A model generated the notes under the pieces. The model was given only the letters and a program-made list of their open reading frames with translations. It searched no databases and was not told the origin of the DNA. Positions 50,435 through 59,102 of a DNA stretch of 64,000 bases are shown piece by piece. The stretch is taken from assembly GCA_052108535.1 (NCBI GenBank), contig JBQDZM010000001.1:1-64000 (forward strand), in the 5' to 3' direction. Both the position numbers and the translations under genes were made by a program. Position 1 is the first letter of the stretch, and every line of letters starts with the position of its first letter. This DNA comes from Galactobacter sp052108535 (GTDB taxonomy: Bacteria > Actinomycetota > Actinomycetes > Actinomycetales > Micrococcaceae).

Positions 50435-51808
50435 TCAGCCTCGATCCTGCGCGTCAGGGTGCAGCCGCACGTCCACGGCGTCGCCGTGGGCGGGAAGATC
50501 CTCCGCGTCGGAGAGCACCCGGACATGGGCCCCAACACGGGAAAGGCCCTCATACCCGTAACGGATCTGCTGCTGAGCCCGCATGAACGTGGCCGTGTGC
50601 AGCCCGGAAGCGTGCGTGGCGGTGCCCATGGTGGGAAGCACGTGGTTGGAACCGGCGCTGTAGTCGCCCAGACTCACGGGAGAGTAAGAACCCACGAAGA
50701 CGGCACCGGCGTCCGTGATCCGGTCCGCCACCGTATCCGCGTTGTCCGTGTGGATCTCCAGATGTTCCGCAGCGTAGAGGTTGGCCGCTCGAACGGCGGT
50801 GTCGAGGTCATCCACCAGCACCACGCCCGACTGGGCGCCCGTGAGTGCGGTCAGCACGCGCTCACGGTGCTTGGTGGCTGCGACCTGCCTGGCCAGCGGC
50901 TCCCTGATGGCTTCAACGAGGTCCACGGAATCCGTGATCAGGACGCTGGAGGCGTTGGGGTCGTGCTCGGCCTGCGAGATGAGGTCCGCCGCCACGAACT
51001 CCGGGTTAGCAGTGCGATCTGCAAGGACGGCGATCTCGGTGGGACCCGCCTCCGCGTCGATCCCGACCACACCCTTGAGTTGACCCTTGGCCGTGGCCAC
51101 GAAGACGTTACCGGGGCCCGTGACGAGGGAAACGGGCTCCAAGGCGCGCTCCAGCCCTTCCGCCGGGTCGGCTAGAAGACCATACGCAAAGGCCGCGATC
51201 GCCTGAGCGCCACCCATGGCGTAGACCTCCTGGACGCCCAACAGTTCCGCCGCGGCCAGGATGGTGGGATGCGGGAGCCCGGAACCGTCCTTGGCCGGAG
51301 GGGAGGCCAGCGCGATCGACTTCACGCCTGCGGCCTGGGCGGGCACCACATTCATGACGACGCTGGACGGGTAGACGGCCAGACCACCCGGCACGTACAG
51401 ACCGACCCTATTCACCGGGACCCAGCGCAGGGTCACCGAGGCGTCGTCGTCGAAACGGCTGGTGGTGTCCTGCGGGCGCTGAGCAACTGCAAAGGTTCTT
51501 GCGCGCTCGATGGAGGCCTCCAGCGCAACGCGGACGGCCGGATCCAGCTGAGCAAGCGCCCGCGTCATGGCCTTAGCAGGAACTCGCAGATGGGCGGGGC
51601 GCACACCGTCAAAGCGCTCGGTGAGTTCCTGGACCGCTGCCGCGCCACGTTCTGCGACCTCGGAGATGATTCCGGCCACGGCCTGTTCCGGTCCCGTGCT
51701 GTCCGCATGGCGCAGCCGAGGCAGGGAGTCCCGCAGCGTCGCATCGCTGGGGGCTGCACCGCGTAGATCGGTCACGGTCAGGAGTGTGTCGGAACTGAGT
51801 ATGCTCAC
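50435..51808 (-). CDS. hisD: Histidinol dehydrogenase
   Basis: The protein has 457 residues from GTG 51808 with TTGGAGG upstream. Family motifs: GLYVPGGLAVYPSSVVMNVVPA, LVTGPGNVFVATAKG, GIDAEAGPTEIAVLAD, ISQAEHDPNASSVLIT (catalytic His), and a zinc-ligand region GDYSAGSNHVLPT ... HTATFMR. It carries out the last two oxidations of histidine synthesis. No other his gene is in the window, so hisD is separated from the pathway or at its edge; in Micrococcales the remaining his genes are often elsewhere. It is 92 bp after dnaE and 4 bp before nrdR. Confidence 0.95.
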   Translation of the reverse strand: MSILSSDTLLTVTDLRGAAPSDATLRDSLPRLRHADSTGPEQAVAGIISEVAERGAAAVQELTERFDGVRPAHLRVPAKAMTRALAQLDPAVRVALEASIERARTFAVAQRPQDTTSRFDDDASVTLRWVPVNRVGLYVPGGLAVYPSSVVMNVVPAQAAGVKSIALASPPAKDGSGLPHPTILAAAELLGVQEVYAMGGAQAIAAFAYGLLADPAEGLERALEPVSLVTGPGNVFVATAKGQLKGVVGIDAEAGPTEIAVLADRTANPEFVAADLISQAEHDPNASSVLITDSVDLVEAIREPLARQVAATKHRERVLTALTGAQSGVVLVDDLDTAVRAANLYAAEHLEIHTDNADTVADRITDAGAVFVGSYSPVSLGDYSAGSNHVLPTMGTATHASGLHTATFMRAQQQIRYGYEGLSRVGAHVRVLSDAEDLPAHGDAVDVRLHPDAQDRG

Positions 51809-51900
51809 GCCTCCAAGGGTAGAACAGTGCAGGCGCGCGGTGATAACGCGAGTCGGCATCATGCCGCTCACGTTCCCACCCGCACCCTGCCGCTCCGGTC

Positions 51901-54900
51901 TCAGGAATCCAGGCAGGTGGGCCCCAAGAGCACCTTCAGGTCCCCATAAAGCGACGGATTGGGCTGGACCCTGTACTGGGAGCCCAGACGCATGATCTCC
52001 ATGGAATGAGTGCCCTGCAACTTCACCCGGACCTCGGACTGCCCCGGATGGTTCCGCAGGACTTCACCCAACTGTCTCACCACGGGCTCCGTCGCCTTGT
52101 GAGTAGGCAGCGACAACACCACGGGACCCGTCCCGCCGCCCTCGACAATGTCCGGAATCCGTAGTTCCTGCGCGGAAAGCGTGATGGAGCCATCGTCTCG
52201 ACGCTGGACCCGCCCCTTCACCACCACGATCAAATCCTCCGCCAACAGCGTGGCGATGGGCTGATACACCTGTCCAAAGAACATGACCTCCATGGAGCCC
52301 GAGAGATCCTCGATCTCACAGCGGGCGTAGGGATTGCCAGAGGATTTCGCCACCCTGCGCTGCAGACCGGAAATCATGCCGGCGATGCTCACGGAGTGCC
52401 CGTCAGCCGGGCCGTCGTCGGAGACCACCTTATTCACCGGCATATCCGCCTGCGCCGCCAGCATCTCGTCCAGACCCTTGAGCGGATGATCCGAGACATA
52501 CAACCCGAGCATCTCGCGCTCGAAACCCAGCTTGTCTTTCTTGTCCCACTCCGGGAGGTCCGGCACGTCGATCCGTATGGATTCGTTGAGGGATTCGTCC
52601 CCCAACGCGGAGAACAGGTCGAACTGATTCACCGCCTCATTGCGCTTCAACGACACGGCTTGTTCCACGGAATCCTCGTGGATGCGCAGCAACGCCCGGC
52701 GCGTGTGGCCCAGCGAGTCGAAGGCACCCGCCTTGATCAGAGATTCGATGGTGCGCTTGTTGCAGACCACCACGGGCACCTTGGAGAGGAAGTCTGAGAA
52801 GGATTCGAAACGCCCCTTCTCCTCGCGGGCTGCCACCATGGCATCCACCACGTTGGCGCCCACGTTGCGCACGGCTCCCATGCCGAAGCGAATGTCCTTC
52901 CCCACAGGCGTGAAGGTCAACTGCGACTCGTTGACGTCCGGGGGCAGCACCTCGATGCCCATATGGCGGCACTCGTTCAAGTACAGCGCCGACTTGTCCT
53001 TGTCGTCGCCCACCGACGTCAGGAGGGCTGCCATGTACTCGGCCGGGTAGTGGGCCTTGAAGTAGGCGGTCCAGTAGGAGACCAGCCCGTAGGCGGCGGA
53101 GTGCGCCTTGTTGAACGCGTAGTCGGAGAAGGGCAGCAGGATGTCCCAGAGCGCCTTGACCGCAGCCTCTGAGTAGCCACGCTCCACCATGCCGCCGTGG
53201 AAGCCGACGTACTGCTTGTCCAGTTCCGACTTCTTCTTCTTACCCATGGCGCGACGCAGCAGGTCCGCCTGACCCAGCGAGTACCCTGCCACCCGCTGCG
53301 CAATCTGCATCACCTGCTCCTGATAGATGATCAGGCCGTAGCTGGTGCTGAGGATGTCCTTGAGGGGTTCCTCGAGTTCAGGGTGGATCGGAGTGATCTC
53401 CTGCAGGCCGTTCTTACGCAACGCGTAATTGGTGTGCGAGTCTGCGCCCATGGGCCCCGGCCGGTAGAGCGCGATGGTCGCGGAGATGTCTTCGAAGTTA
53501 TCCGGCTTCATGAGCCGCAGCAGCGAGCGCATGGGGCCACCATCGAGCTGGAACACGCCCAACGTGTCACCGCGGGCCAACAGGTCGTAGGAGGCCTTGT
53601 CATCAACGCCCAGGCGTTCCAGGTCTAGCTCGTCGCCGGTGTTGAGCTTGATGTTCTCCAGGGCGTCGGAGATGATCGTCAGGTTTCGCAGGCCAAGGAA
53701 GTCCATCTTGATCAGGCCGAGGGATTCGCAGATCGGGTAGTCCCACTGGGTGATGACCTGCCCGTCCTGCAACCTGCGCATGATGGGCACCACGTCGATT
53801 ACCGGGTCTGAGGACATGATCACGCCAGCTGCGTGCACACCCCACTGACGCTTCAGACCCTCCAGGCCGATGGCGGTGTCGAAGACCTTGCGGGCGTCCG
53901 GGTCCGTGCCCAGGAGTTCGCGGAAGTCCCCGGCCTCCGAGTACCGCTTGGCGTCCGGGTTCTCGATGTCTGCCAGGGAGATGTCCTTGGCCATGACGGG
54001 TTCAGGCAGGGTCTTGGTGAGGGTCTCTCCCATGGAGAACGGGAAGCCCAGCACACGCGAGGAATCCTTCAGCGCCTGCTTGGTCTTGATGGACCCGTAG
54101 GTCACGATCATGGACACCTTGTCCGCGCCGTACTTCTCGGTCACGTAGTGGATGGTCTCCGCCCGACGACGATCATCGAAGTCCACGTCGAAGTCAGGCA
54201 TGGATACGCGTTCCGGGTTCAGGAAGCGCTCGAAGAACAGGCCGTGCTGCAGTGGGTCGAGGTCGGTGATACGCATGGCGTAGGCCACCATGGACCCGGC
54301 GCCGGAGCCGCGGCCGGGTCCCACCCGGACCCCGTTGTCCTTGGACCAGTTGATGAAGTCGGCCACGACCAGGAAGTAGCCGGGGAACCCCATCTTGTTG
54401 ATGACGCCCAGCTCGTAGTCGGCCTGCTTACGGGAGGCCTCGGGGATGCCGTCGGGGTAGCGGTAGTGCAGCCCCTTGTCGACTTCCTTGTACAGCCAGG
54501 ACGTCTCATCCTCACCGGGAGGGCAGGGGAACTTCGGCATGTACTTGCCGATGACCTCTTCGAAGTCCACATGGCAGCGTTCCGCGATCGCGAGGGTGTT
54601 GTCGCAGGCCTCGGGAAGGTCCCGGAAGAGTTCGCGCATCTCGCGAGGGGATTTGAGGTAGTAGCCGTCGCCGCTGAACGCGAAGCGGGACCCTCCCTGG
54701 TCGTAGGAGGGCTCAAGCAAGGTGGAGCCGGATTGGATGGCCAGCAGGGCCTCGTGGGCCTTGGAATCCTCGCGGTGGGTGTAGTGGAGGTCGTTGGTGG
54801 CGACCAGCGGGATCTGCAGTTCCTTGGACAGCCGCAACAGGTCGGCGCGGACCCTGGTCTCGATGGAGAGCCCGTGGTCCATCAGTTCGCAGAAGTAGTT

Positions 54901-55467
54901 CTCGCGCCCAAAGATGTCCTGGTACTCGGCTGCGGCGCGCTTGGCCTCCTCGTACTGGCCCAGTCGCAGCCGGGTCTGCACCTCGCCGGAGGGGCACCCT
55001 GTGGTGGCGATGATGCCCTTGGAGTTCTGGGAGATCAGTTCCCGGTCGAAGCGCGGCCATTTGCCGAACACGGAGTCTAGGGAGGCACGGGAGGCTGCTC
55101 TGGTGAGGTTCTGCCAGCCCACATTGTCCTGGGCCCACATGGTCATGTGGGTGTAGGCGCCGCCGCCGGAGACGTCGTCGGAGCGCTGGTGCTCCTCCCC
55201 CCAGCGCACACGCGTCTTGTCTCCCCTGGCCGTCCCGGGGGTCACGTAGGCCTCGATGCCCAGGATGGGATTGATGCCCGCAGCGTTGGCCTTCTTCCAG
55301 AAGTCGAACGCCCCGAAGAGATAGCCGTGGTCCGTGATGGCCATGGAATCCATGCCGAGCCGTCCCGCTTCCTCGAAGAGGTCGGAGACGCGCGCCGCCC
55401 CGTCCAGCATCGAGTACTCGGTGTGCGTGTGGAGGTGGACGAAACCGTCGTCGAGGGAGCCAGGCAT
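51901..55467 (-). CDS. dnaE: DNA polymerase III subunit alpha
   Basis: The protein has 1188 residues from ATG 55467 (ATG 55476 is an alternative three codons up). The PHP domain is at the start (FVHLHTHTEYSMLDGAARV, MAITDHGYLFGAFDFW). Polymerase catalytic aspartates are in MPDFDVDFDDRRR, with GRGSGAGSMVAYAM and the fingers region (GIIMSSDPV-like stretch, LFQLDGGPM). A helix-hairpin-helix domain follows, then an OB fold near 1000-1090 (VSIAGMISGLQRRVAKSSG) and a short C-terminal domain. It is the replicative DnaE1 type rather than the error-prone DnaE2, judging by length and by the absence of imuA/imuB neighbours. Confidence 0.95.
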   Translation of the reverse strand: MPGSLDDGFVHLHTHTEYSMLDGAARVSDLFEEAGRLGMDSMAITDHGYLFGAFDFWKKANAAGINPILGIEAYVTPGTARGDKTRVRWGEEHQRSDDVSGGGAYTHMTMWAQDNVGWQNLTRAASRASLDSVFGKWPRFDRELISQNSKGIIATTGCPSGEVQTRLRLGQYEEAKRAAAEYQDIFGRENYFCELMDHGLSIETRVRADLLRLSKELQIPLVATNDLHYTHREDSKAHEALLAIQSGSTLLEPSYDQGGSRFAFSGDGYYLKSPREMRELFRDLPEACDNTLAIAERCHVDFEEVIGKYMPKFPCPPGEDETSWLYKEVDKGLHYRYPDGIPEASRKQADYELGVINKMGFPGYFLVVADFINWSKDNGVRVGPGRGSGAGSMVAYAMRITDLDPLQHGLFFERFLNPERVSMPDFDVDFDDRRRAETIHYVTEKYGADKVSMIVTYGSIKTKQALKDSSRVLGFPFSMGETLTKTLPEPVMAKDISLADIENPDAKRYSEAGDFRELLGTDPDARKVFDTAIGLEGLKRQWGVHAAGVIMSSDPVIDVVPIMRRLQDGQVITQWDYPICESLGLIKMDFLGLRNLTIISDALENIKLNTGDELDLERLGVDDKASYDLLARGDTLGVFQLDGGPMRSLLRLMKPDNFEDISATIALYRPGPMGADSHTNYALRKNGLQEITPIHPELEEPLKDILSTSYGLIIYQEQVMQIAQRVAGYSLGQADLLRRAMGKKKKSELDKQYVGFHGGMVERGYSEAAVKALWDILLPFSDYAFNKAHSAAYGLVSYWTAYFKAHYPAEYMAALLTSVGDDKDKSALYLNECRHMGIEVLPPDVNESQLTFTPVGKDIRFGMGAVRNVGANVVDAMVAAREEKGRFESFSDFLSKVPVVVCNKRTIESLIKAGAFDSLGHTRRALLRIHEDSVEQAVSLKRNEAVNQFDLFSALGDESLNESIRIDVPDLPEWDKKDKLGFEREMLGLYVSDHPLKGLDEMLAAQADMPVNKVVSDDGPADGHSVSIAGMISGLQRRVAKSSGNPYARCEIEDLSGSMEVMFFGQVYQPIATLLAEDLIVVVKGRVQRRDDGSITLSAQELRIPDIVEGGGTGPVVLSLPTHKATEPVVRQLGEVLRNHPGQSEVRVKLQGTHSMEIMRLGSQYRVQPNPSLYGDLKVLLGPTCLDS

Positions 55468-55494
55468 ACCCACCATCCTAAGACGCCCTCTCCC

Positions 55495-55592
55495 CCTCCG
55501 TTAGACATTAGAGCGCTCGTTTGGACACACTCGTGTCCAACGGCCGTTGGACAAAAACGTGTCCAGAACAGCGCTCGAATGTCTAACGGAGG
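55495..55592. repeat. 98-bp compound palindrome between rluD and dnaE
   Basis: The outer arms 55495-55517 and 55570-55592 pair over 22 of 23 positions. Inside are a perfect 8-bp hairpin (55521-55528 with 55533-55540), a 6-bp hairpin (55548-55553 with 55560-55565), and a perfect 14-bp palindrome at 55537-55550. The element can fold as one long hairpin or as a three-stem cruciform. It abuts the rluD stop codon and ends 28 bp before the dnaE start. It may be a terminator, a REP/MITE-type element, or a protein-binding site. Confidence 0.75.
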
Positions 55593-56540
55593 TTAGGAGC
55601 GGAGGAGTTCGAGGGAGGAGAGCAGATCCTGCGGATACGGCGCCTCGATCTCGACGCGTTCCCCCGTGACGGGATGGTCAAACCCGAGCCGTACGGCGTG
55701 TAGCCACTGTCTGGTCAACCCCAGCTCAGCCGCCAGCGACGGGTCGGCCCCGTACTGCTGGTCGCCGACCAGGGGACGATGCAGCGCGGAAAAATGAACC
55801 CGGATCTGATGCGTCCGGCCGGTTTCCAGGTGCACTTCGACGAGGCTGGCACGCCCATACGCCTCCAACAGCTCGTAGTGCGTCACCGCGGGGCGCCCGT
55901 CCTCCACCACCGCGAACCTCCACGAGGCCCCGGGATGCCGGCCGATGGGCGCGTCGATGGTCCCCTTGAGTGGTTCCGGGAGACCCTGCACCACCGCGTG
56001 ATAAACCTTGGTTGGGGTGCGGTCGTGGAAGGCTCGTTTAAGTCCTGAGTAGGCGCGTTCCGACTTAGCGACGACCATGCAGCCACTGGTGCCGACGTCG
56101 AGGCGATGCACAATCCCCTGGCGTTCCTGCGCACCGGATGTGGCGATCGAGATCCCCTGGGCCACCAGCTGCCCCGACACGGTGGGCCCCACCCACCCGT
56201 TGGACGAATGAGCCGCCACACCGACCGGTTTGTCAATCACGACGAGATCGTCGTCCTCGTAAAGCAACTCCAAGTCGATCACGTGCTCTTCCTCCCATCC
56301 TCTGTCCTCCGGTGGCGTGACACTCACCAGCGTCCCGTCTGCTGGCACCCTGGCTTTCCCGCTCTTCTGAGCCGGTTCCAGGGTCACTCGCCCGTCCTTG
56401 ATCCAGGTGCCAGCCTGGGTCCGTGAGACCCCAGCCAGTTCCGCCACGATCAAGTCAAGACGGTCCGCCCTCACGTCCTCACCGACGCGGACGGAGAGTC
56501 TCTGCGGCGCGGATTCCGGCCCGTGAGCTGTGGTGCTCAT
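55593..56540 (-). CDS. rluD: RluA/RluD-family 23S rRNA pseudouridine synthase
   Basis: A 315-residue protein. An S4 RNA-binding domain at the start (RADRLDLIVAELAGVSRTQAGTWIKDGRVTL, about 23-55) is followed by the catalytic domain with VIDKPVGVAAHSSN, the active-site Asp in GIVHRLDVGTSGCMVVAKS, and the C-terminal HLETGRTHQIRVHFSALHRPLVGD. It converts uridines to pseudouridine in large-subunit rRNA; the exact target is presumed from the family. The start overlaps the lspA stop (ATGA), as usual for the lspA-rluD pair. Confidence 0.93.
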   Translation of the reverse strand: MSTTAHGPESAPQRLSVRVGEDVRADRLDLIVAELAGVSRTQAGTWIKDGRVTLEPAQKSGKARVPADGTLVSVTPPEDRGWEEEHVIDLELLYEDDDLVVIDKPVGVAAHSSNGWVGPTVSGQLVAQGISIATSGAQERQGIVHRLDVGTSGCMVVAKSERAYSGLKRAFHDRTPTKVYHAVVQGLPEPLKGTIDAPIGRHPGASWRFAVVEDGRPAVTHYELLEAYGRASLVEVHLETGRTHQIRVHFSALHRPLVGDQQYGADPSLAAELGLTRQWLHAVRLGFDHPVTGERVEIEAPYPQDLLSSLELLRS

Positions 56541-57148
56541 ACGTCACTGCCCGACGGCGTGTGGGCGCCGCCCGCGGCATCGTCGGCTGCTCCGTCGACC
56601 GCGCTATCTGCCGCGGAGACAGGCCCGTCCTCCGGGTCGTCATCGCGTGAACGCTGTCCGTCCAGCGGGACGCCGAACCACAGCAACAACACGATCGAAA
56701 TCATGGAGAGCACGATGAAGGAATCGGCAACATTGAAGATCGCGAAATTACCGATGGAGATGAAGTCCACCACGTGGCCGTGGCCAAAGGACGGCTCACG
56801 GAAGAGCCTGTCCGTCAGATTGCCCAACGTTCCAGCCAAGAGGCCACCCAAAGCCAGTCCCCAACGACGGTTCCGTGCCTTGGGCAGCAGGAATACTGCG
56901 ACGGCCACGGCGACCAACACCATGAAGATCGTGAAGATCCAGGTGTAGTCCTCCCCCAAGGAGAAGGCGGCACCCGAGTTGCGGATCGAGTACCACCGGG
57001 CCAGTCCGGGGATCACGTCGATGCTCTCGTAGAGATCCATCTTGGTCACCACGAGGTACTTGGTGAACTGGTCAAGCCCATACCCCAGGACGAGAACGAG
57101 GCCGGCCAGCCCCAGAGCTGCCCCTCGACCTGTTCGCTGCTGATTCAT
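56537..57148 (-). CDS. lspA: Lipoprotein signal peptidase
   Basis: A 203-residue protein with four membrane segments and the two catalytic aspartates in GNLTDRLFR and NVADSFIVL. NSGAAFSL is the other family motif. A hydrophilic acidic C-terminal tail of about 35 residues (DDDPEDGPVSAADSAVDG) is an extension relative to E. coli LspA. It cleaves prolipoproteins in the membrane after Lgt has acted. It has AGGAGGG 10 nt upstream and is coupled to rluD. Confidence 0.95.
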   Translation of the reverse strand: MNQQRTGRGAALGLAGLVLVLGYGLDQFTKYLVVTKMDLYESIDVIPGLARWYSIRNSGAAFSLGEDYTWIFTIFMVLVAVAVAVFLLPKARNRRWGLALGGLLAGTLGNLTDRLFREPSFGHGHVVDFISIGNFAIFNVADSFIVLSMISIVLLLWFGVPLDGQRSRDDDPEDGPVSAADSAVDGAADDAAGGAHTPSGSDV

Positions 57149-57205
57149 GGGTGCTGACCCTCCTGAGGATCGGGCTGGAAGATGTGATTGCGTCCGGGAC
57201 AGAGC

Positions 57206-57240
57206 ACGACGGCGGCACCTAGTCGCGGTGCCGCCGTCGT
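57206..57240 (-). terminator. Hairpin terminator after divIVA
   Basis: A 14-bp perfect stem (57206-57219 with 57227-57240) and a 7-nt loop, between the divIVA stop and lspA start. It would partly separate the division genes from lspA. Confidence 0.75.
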
Positions 57241-57269
57241 TTGAGAATCGTGAGAGGCTCGGTGCCGGA

Positions 57270-58007
57270 TCAGTTGTCCAGCGGGCCGGGCTCGTCTGCC
57301 ATGGACGGTGAGGACTCGAGGTCGTTCAGCTGTCCCTGAATGTAGCTGGTCAGTCGCGAGCGGTAGTCGCGCTCGAAGCCACGCAGCTTGTCGATCTGGG
57401 TCTGCAGCGTAGACTTCTTGCTCTCGAGGTCGGCCAACGTCTTCTGACGGGTCTCCTCTGCCTGCTTCGTGGTCTTTTCGGCATCGGTTTCTGCCGTTGC
57501 CACGAGGTTCTTGGCCTTAGTTTCGGCTTCTGCCACCAGGCTCTTGGACTGGCTTTGAGCCTCTGCGACCAGTCGATCGCGCTCGCTGGCACCCTGAGCC
57601 ACGTAGTCGTCGTGCACCTTCTGCGCCATGGCCAGCAGACCATTGGCGCTGGTGGCGTCTCCGCCAGCTGCAGCCGGGGCGGCGGCAGCGGGGGCTTCCA
57701 CGACCTCGGGCTCCGGGGCGGGGGCCTCGGGAGCGGGCACGGGTTCTGACGGCTGCTCGACGGCGGGTTCTGCGACGGCCACGGGTGCGGGCACCTCGAC
57801 CTCGGCCTCGGGGGCCTGGTCAGCGGCAGGAGCGGCAGCGCCGCCCTGAGCCAGCTGCGCACGCAGCTCGTCGTTTTCCTTGTTGAGTCGGCGCAGTTCC
57901 TCGACGACCTCGTCCAGGAAGTCGTCGACCTCGTCCTGGTCGTATCCCTCACGGAACTTGGTCGGCTGGAAACGCTTGTTGACTACGTCATCTGGCGTCA
58001 GTGCCAT
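57270..58007 (-). CDS. divIVA: Polar growth/division scaffold DivIVA (Wag31)
   Basis: The protein has 245 residues from ATG 58007, with GAGGTGA upstream; the upstream frame opening at 58079 is rejected. The conserved lipid-binding N-terminal domain (MALTPDDVVNKRFQPTKFREGYDQDEVDDFLDEVVEELRRL, 1-45) precedes a first coiled coil. A Pro/Ala/Glu linker (about 65-125) follows, then a second long coiled coil (about 130-235). It binds curved membrane and organises tip growth and wall synthesis in Actinobacteria. It is in the ftsZ-pgeF-yggS-sepF-yggT-divIVA run. Confidence 0.95.
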   Translation of the reverse strand: MALTPDDVVNKRFQPTKFREGYDQDEVDDFLDEVVEELRRLNKENDELRAQLAQGGAAAPAADQAPEAEVEVPAPVAVAEPAVEQPSEPVPAPEAPAPEPEVVEAPAAAAPAAAGGDATSANGLLAMAQKVHDDYVAQGASERDRLVAEAQSQSKSLVAEAETKAKNLVATAETDAEKTTKQAEETRQKTLADLESKKSTLQTQIDKLRGFERDYRSRLTSYIQGQLNDLESSPSMADEPGPLDN

Positions 58008-58167
58008 CGGGTCACCTCGATAGTTGGTACGTTCAGCGATGTCTGGTCCACCGACATGGTATCTGTTCGGTGCCCACACGAACCATCACCGCTGTGCCGG
58101 TCCGCTGCATCCACTGTATAACGATTCTGTCTCACTCTCGCGAAAGAGGAGACATTGGTCATATTAA

Positions 58168-58473
58168 TCAGACTGGGATGGTGGTGCCCAATCGCCACAC
58201 GATCCGTTGCAGGATGGTCACCACGAAGAACACCACGATGAAGGAGAGATCCAGCCGGATTCCACCCAAGTTCAGGGGTGGAATGATTCTCCTGACCCAT
58301 CCGAGCGGCTTGTCCGTGGTCCCGTAGACCACCGAGGCCAGCACGAGCGCCGCCCCGCGTGGTCGCCACCGACGCGCAAACATCTGAATGAAATCCAGCA
58401 CGATTCTGGCCATCAATACCAGGACCAAGACACCCAGAAGAATGTAGATGGTTCCGAAGATCATGTCTCCCAC
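58168..58473 (-). CDS. YggT family membrane protein
   Basis: A 101-residue protein with two membrane segments (about 5-28 and 76-95) and the conserved central PLGWVRRIIPPLNLGGIRLDLSFIVVFF motif of YggT. The GTG at 58473 is the likely start; ATG 58464, directly after GGGAG, is a close alternative. Family members near sepF/divIVA are tied to division and osmotic tolerance, but the mechanism is unknown. It is 15 bp after sepF. Confidence 0.88.
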   Translation of the reverse strand: MGDMIFGTIYILLGVLVLVLMARIVLDFIQMFARRWRPRGAALVLASVVYGTTDKPLGWVRRIIPPLNLGGIRLDLSFIVVFFVVTILQRIVWRLGTTIPV

Positions 58474-58488
58474 AGTGATTGACTCGCG

Positions 58489-59037
58489 TCAGCTCTGATT
58501 GAACAGCGAGTCGTCCTCGTGACCGGCAAGGTCCTCTCCAAGGACCTCGACGCCGGCAGGGGAAAGCAGGAAGACCTTGTTGGTCACTCGCTCGATGTTT
58601 CCGCGCAGAGCGAAGATCAGGCCAGCCGAGAAGTCGACGAGGCGCTTGGCCTCGGCCTCACCCATGTCGGTGACGTTCATGATGACGGGGATACCGTCCC
58701 GGAAGCTCTCACCGATGATTTTGGCATCGGAGTACGAGCGTGGGTGGACGGTGGTGATCTGGCGCAACTGAGTGTCCTCTTCCGACGCGGCCACAGCTCG
58801 CTTGATAGGAGTCACAGGCGCACGGAACTCGGTGGCCTGCTCCCGCGCGGGCTCGGACGCCTCGTCGGCGTTCTCTACGGCGCGGGGTGCACGGGACACC
58901 TCGGGCTCTGCATTCTGGGGCTCGACCGCGACCTGAGTCCGCACGCGTTGCGGCGTTTCTGGCGCTGCGGCGTCCTGGGCTTCCTCACCTTCGGCGAGGC
59001 CCAAGTAGATCATGGTCTTGCGGAGTGCTCCTGGCAT
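58489..59037 (-). CDS. sepF: Cell division protein SepF
   Basis: The protein has 182 residues from ATG 59037 with AGGAG upstream. An N-terminal membrane-binding amphipathic helix (MPGALRKTMIYLGLAEGEE) is followed by a disordered linker. The SepF domain (about 95-175) shows TVHPRSYSDAKIIGESFRDGIPVIMNVTDM, AKRLVDFSAGLIFALRGNIERV and FLLSPAGVEV. It anchors FtsZ to the membrane in bacteria without FtsA, as in Actinobacteria. It is encoded two genes past ftsZ. Confidence 0.95.
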   Translation of the reverse strand: MPGALRKTMIYLGLAEGEEAQDAAAPETPQRVRTQVAVEPQNAEPEVSRAPRAVENADEASEPAREQATEFRAPVTPIKRAVAASEEDTQLRQITTVHPRSYSDAKIIGESFRDGIPVIMNVTDMGEAEAKRLVDFSAGLIFALRGNIERVTNKVFLLSPAGVEVLGEDLAGHEDDSLFNQS

Positions 59038-59102
59038 AGCGGTCTCCTGTTCGATTACAACGGGTGCGCGGCACGGTCTGTACGTCACCGCACTCCTCGA
59101 AA

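Noticed and set aside
55495..55592. A tRNA or tmRNA-like gene suggested by the multi-stem fold
   Set aside because: There is no acceptor-stem/T-loop pattern (no GGTTCGAATC-like T arm and no anticodon arm of the right size); the element is symmetric like a repeat, not like a tRNA.
56423..56948. Plus-strand frames across lspA and the rluD start
   Set aside because: They run against lspA codons holding both catalytic aspartates; clear shadows.
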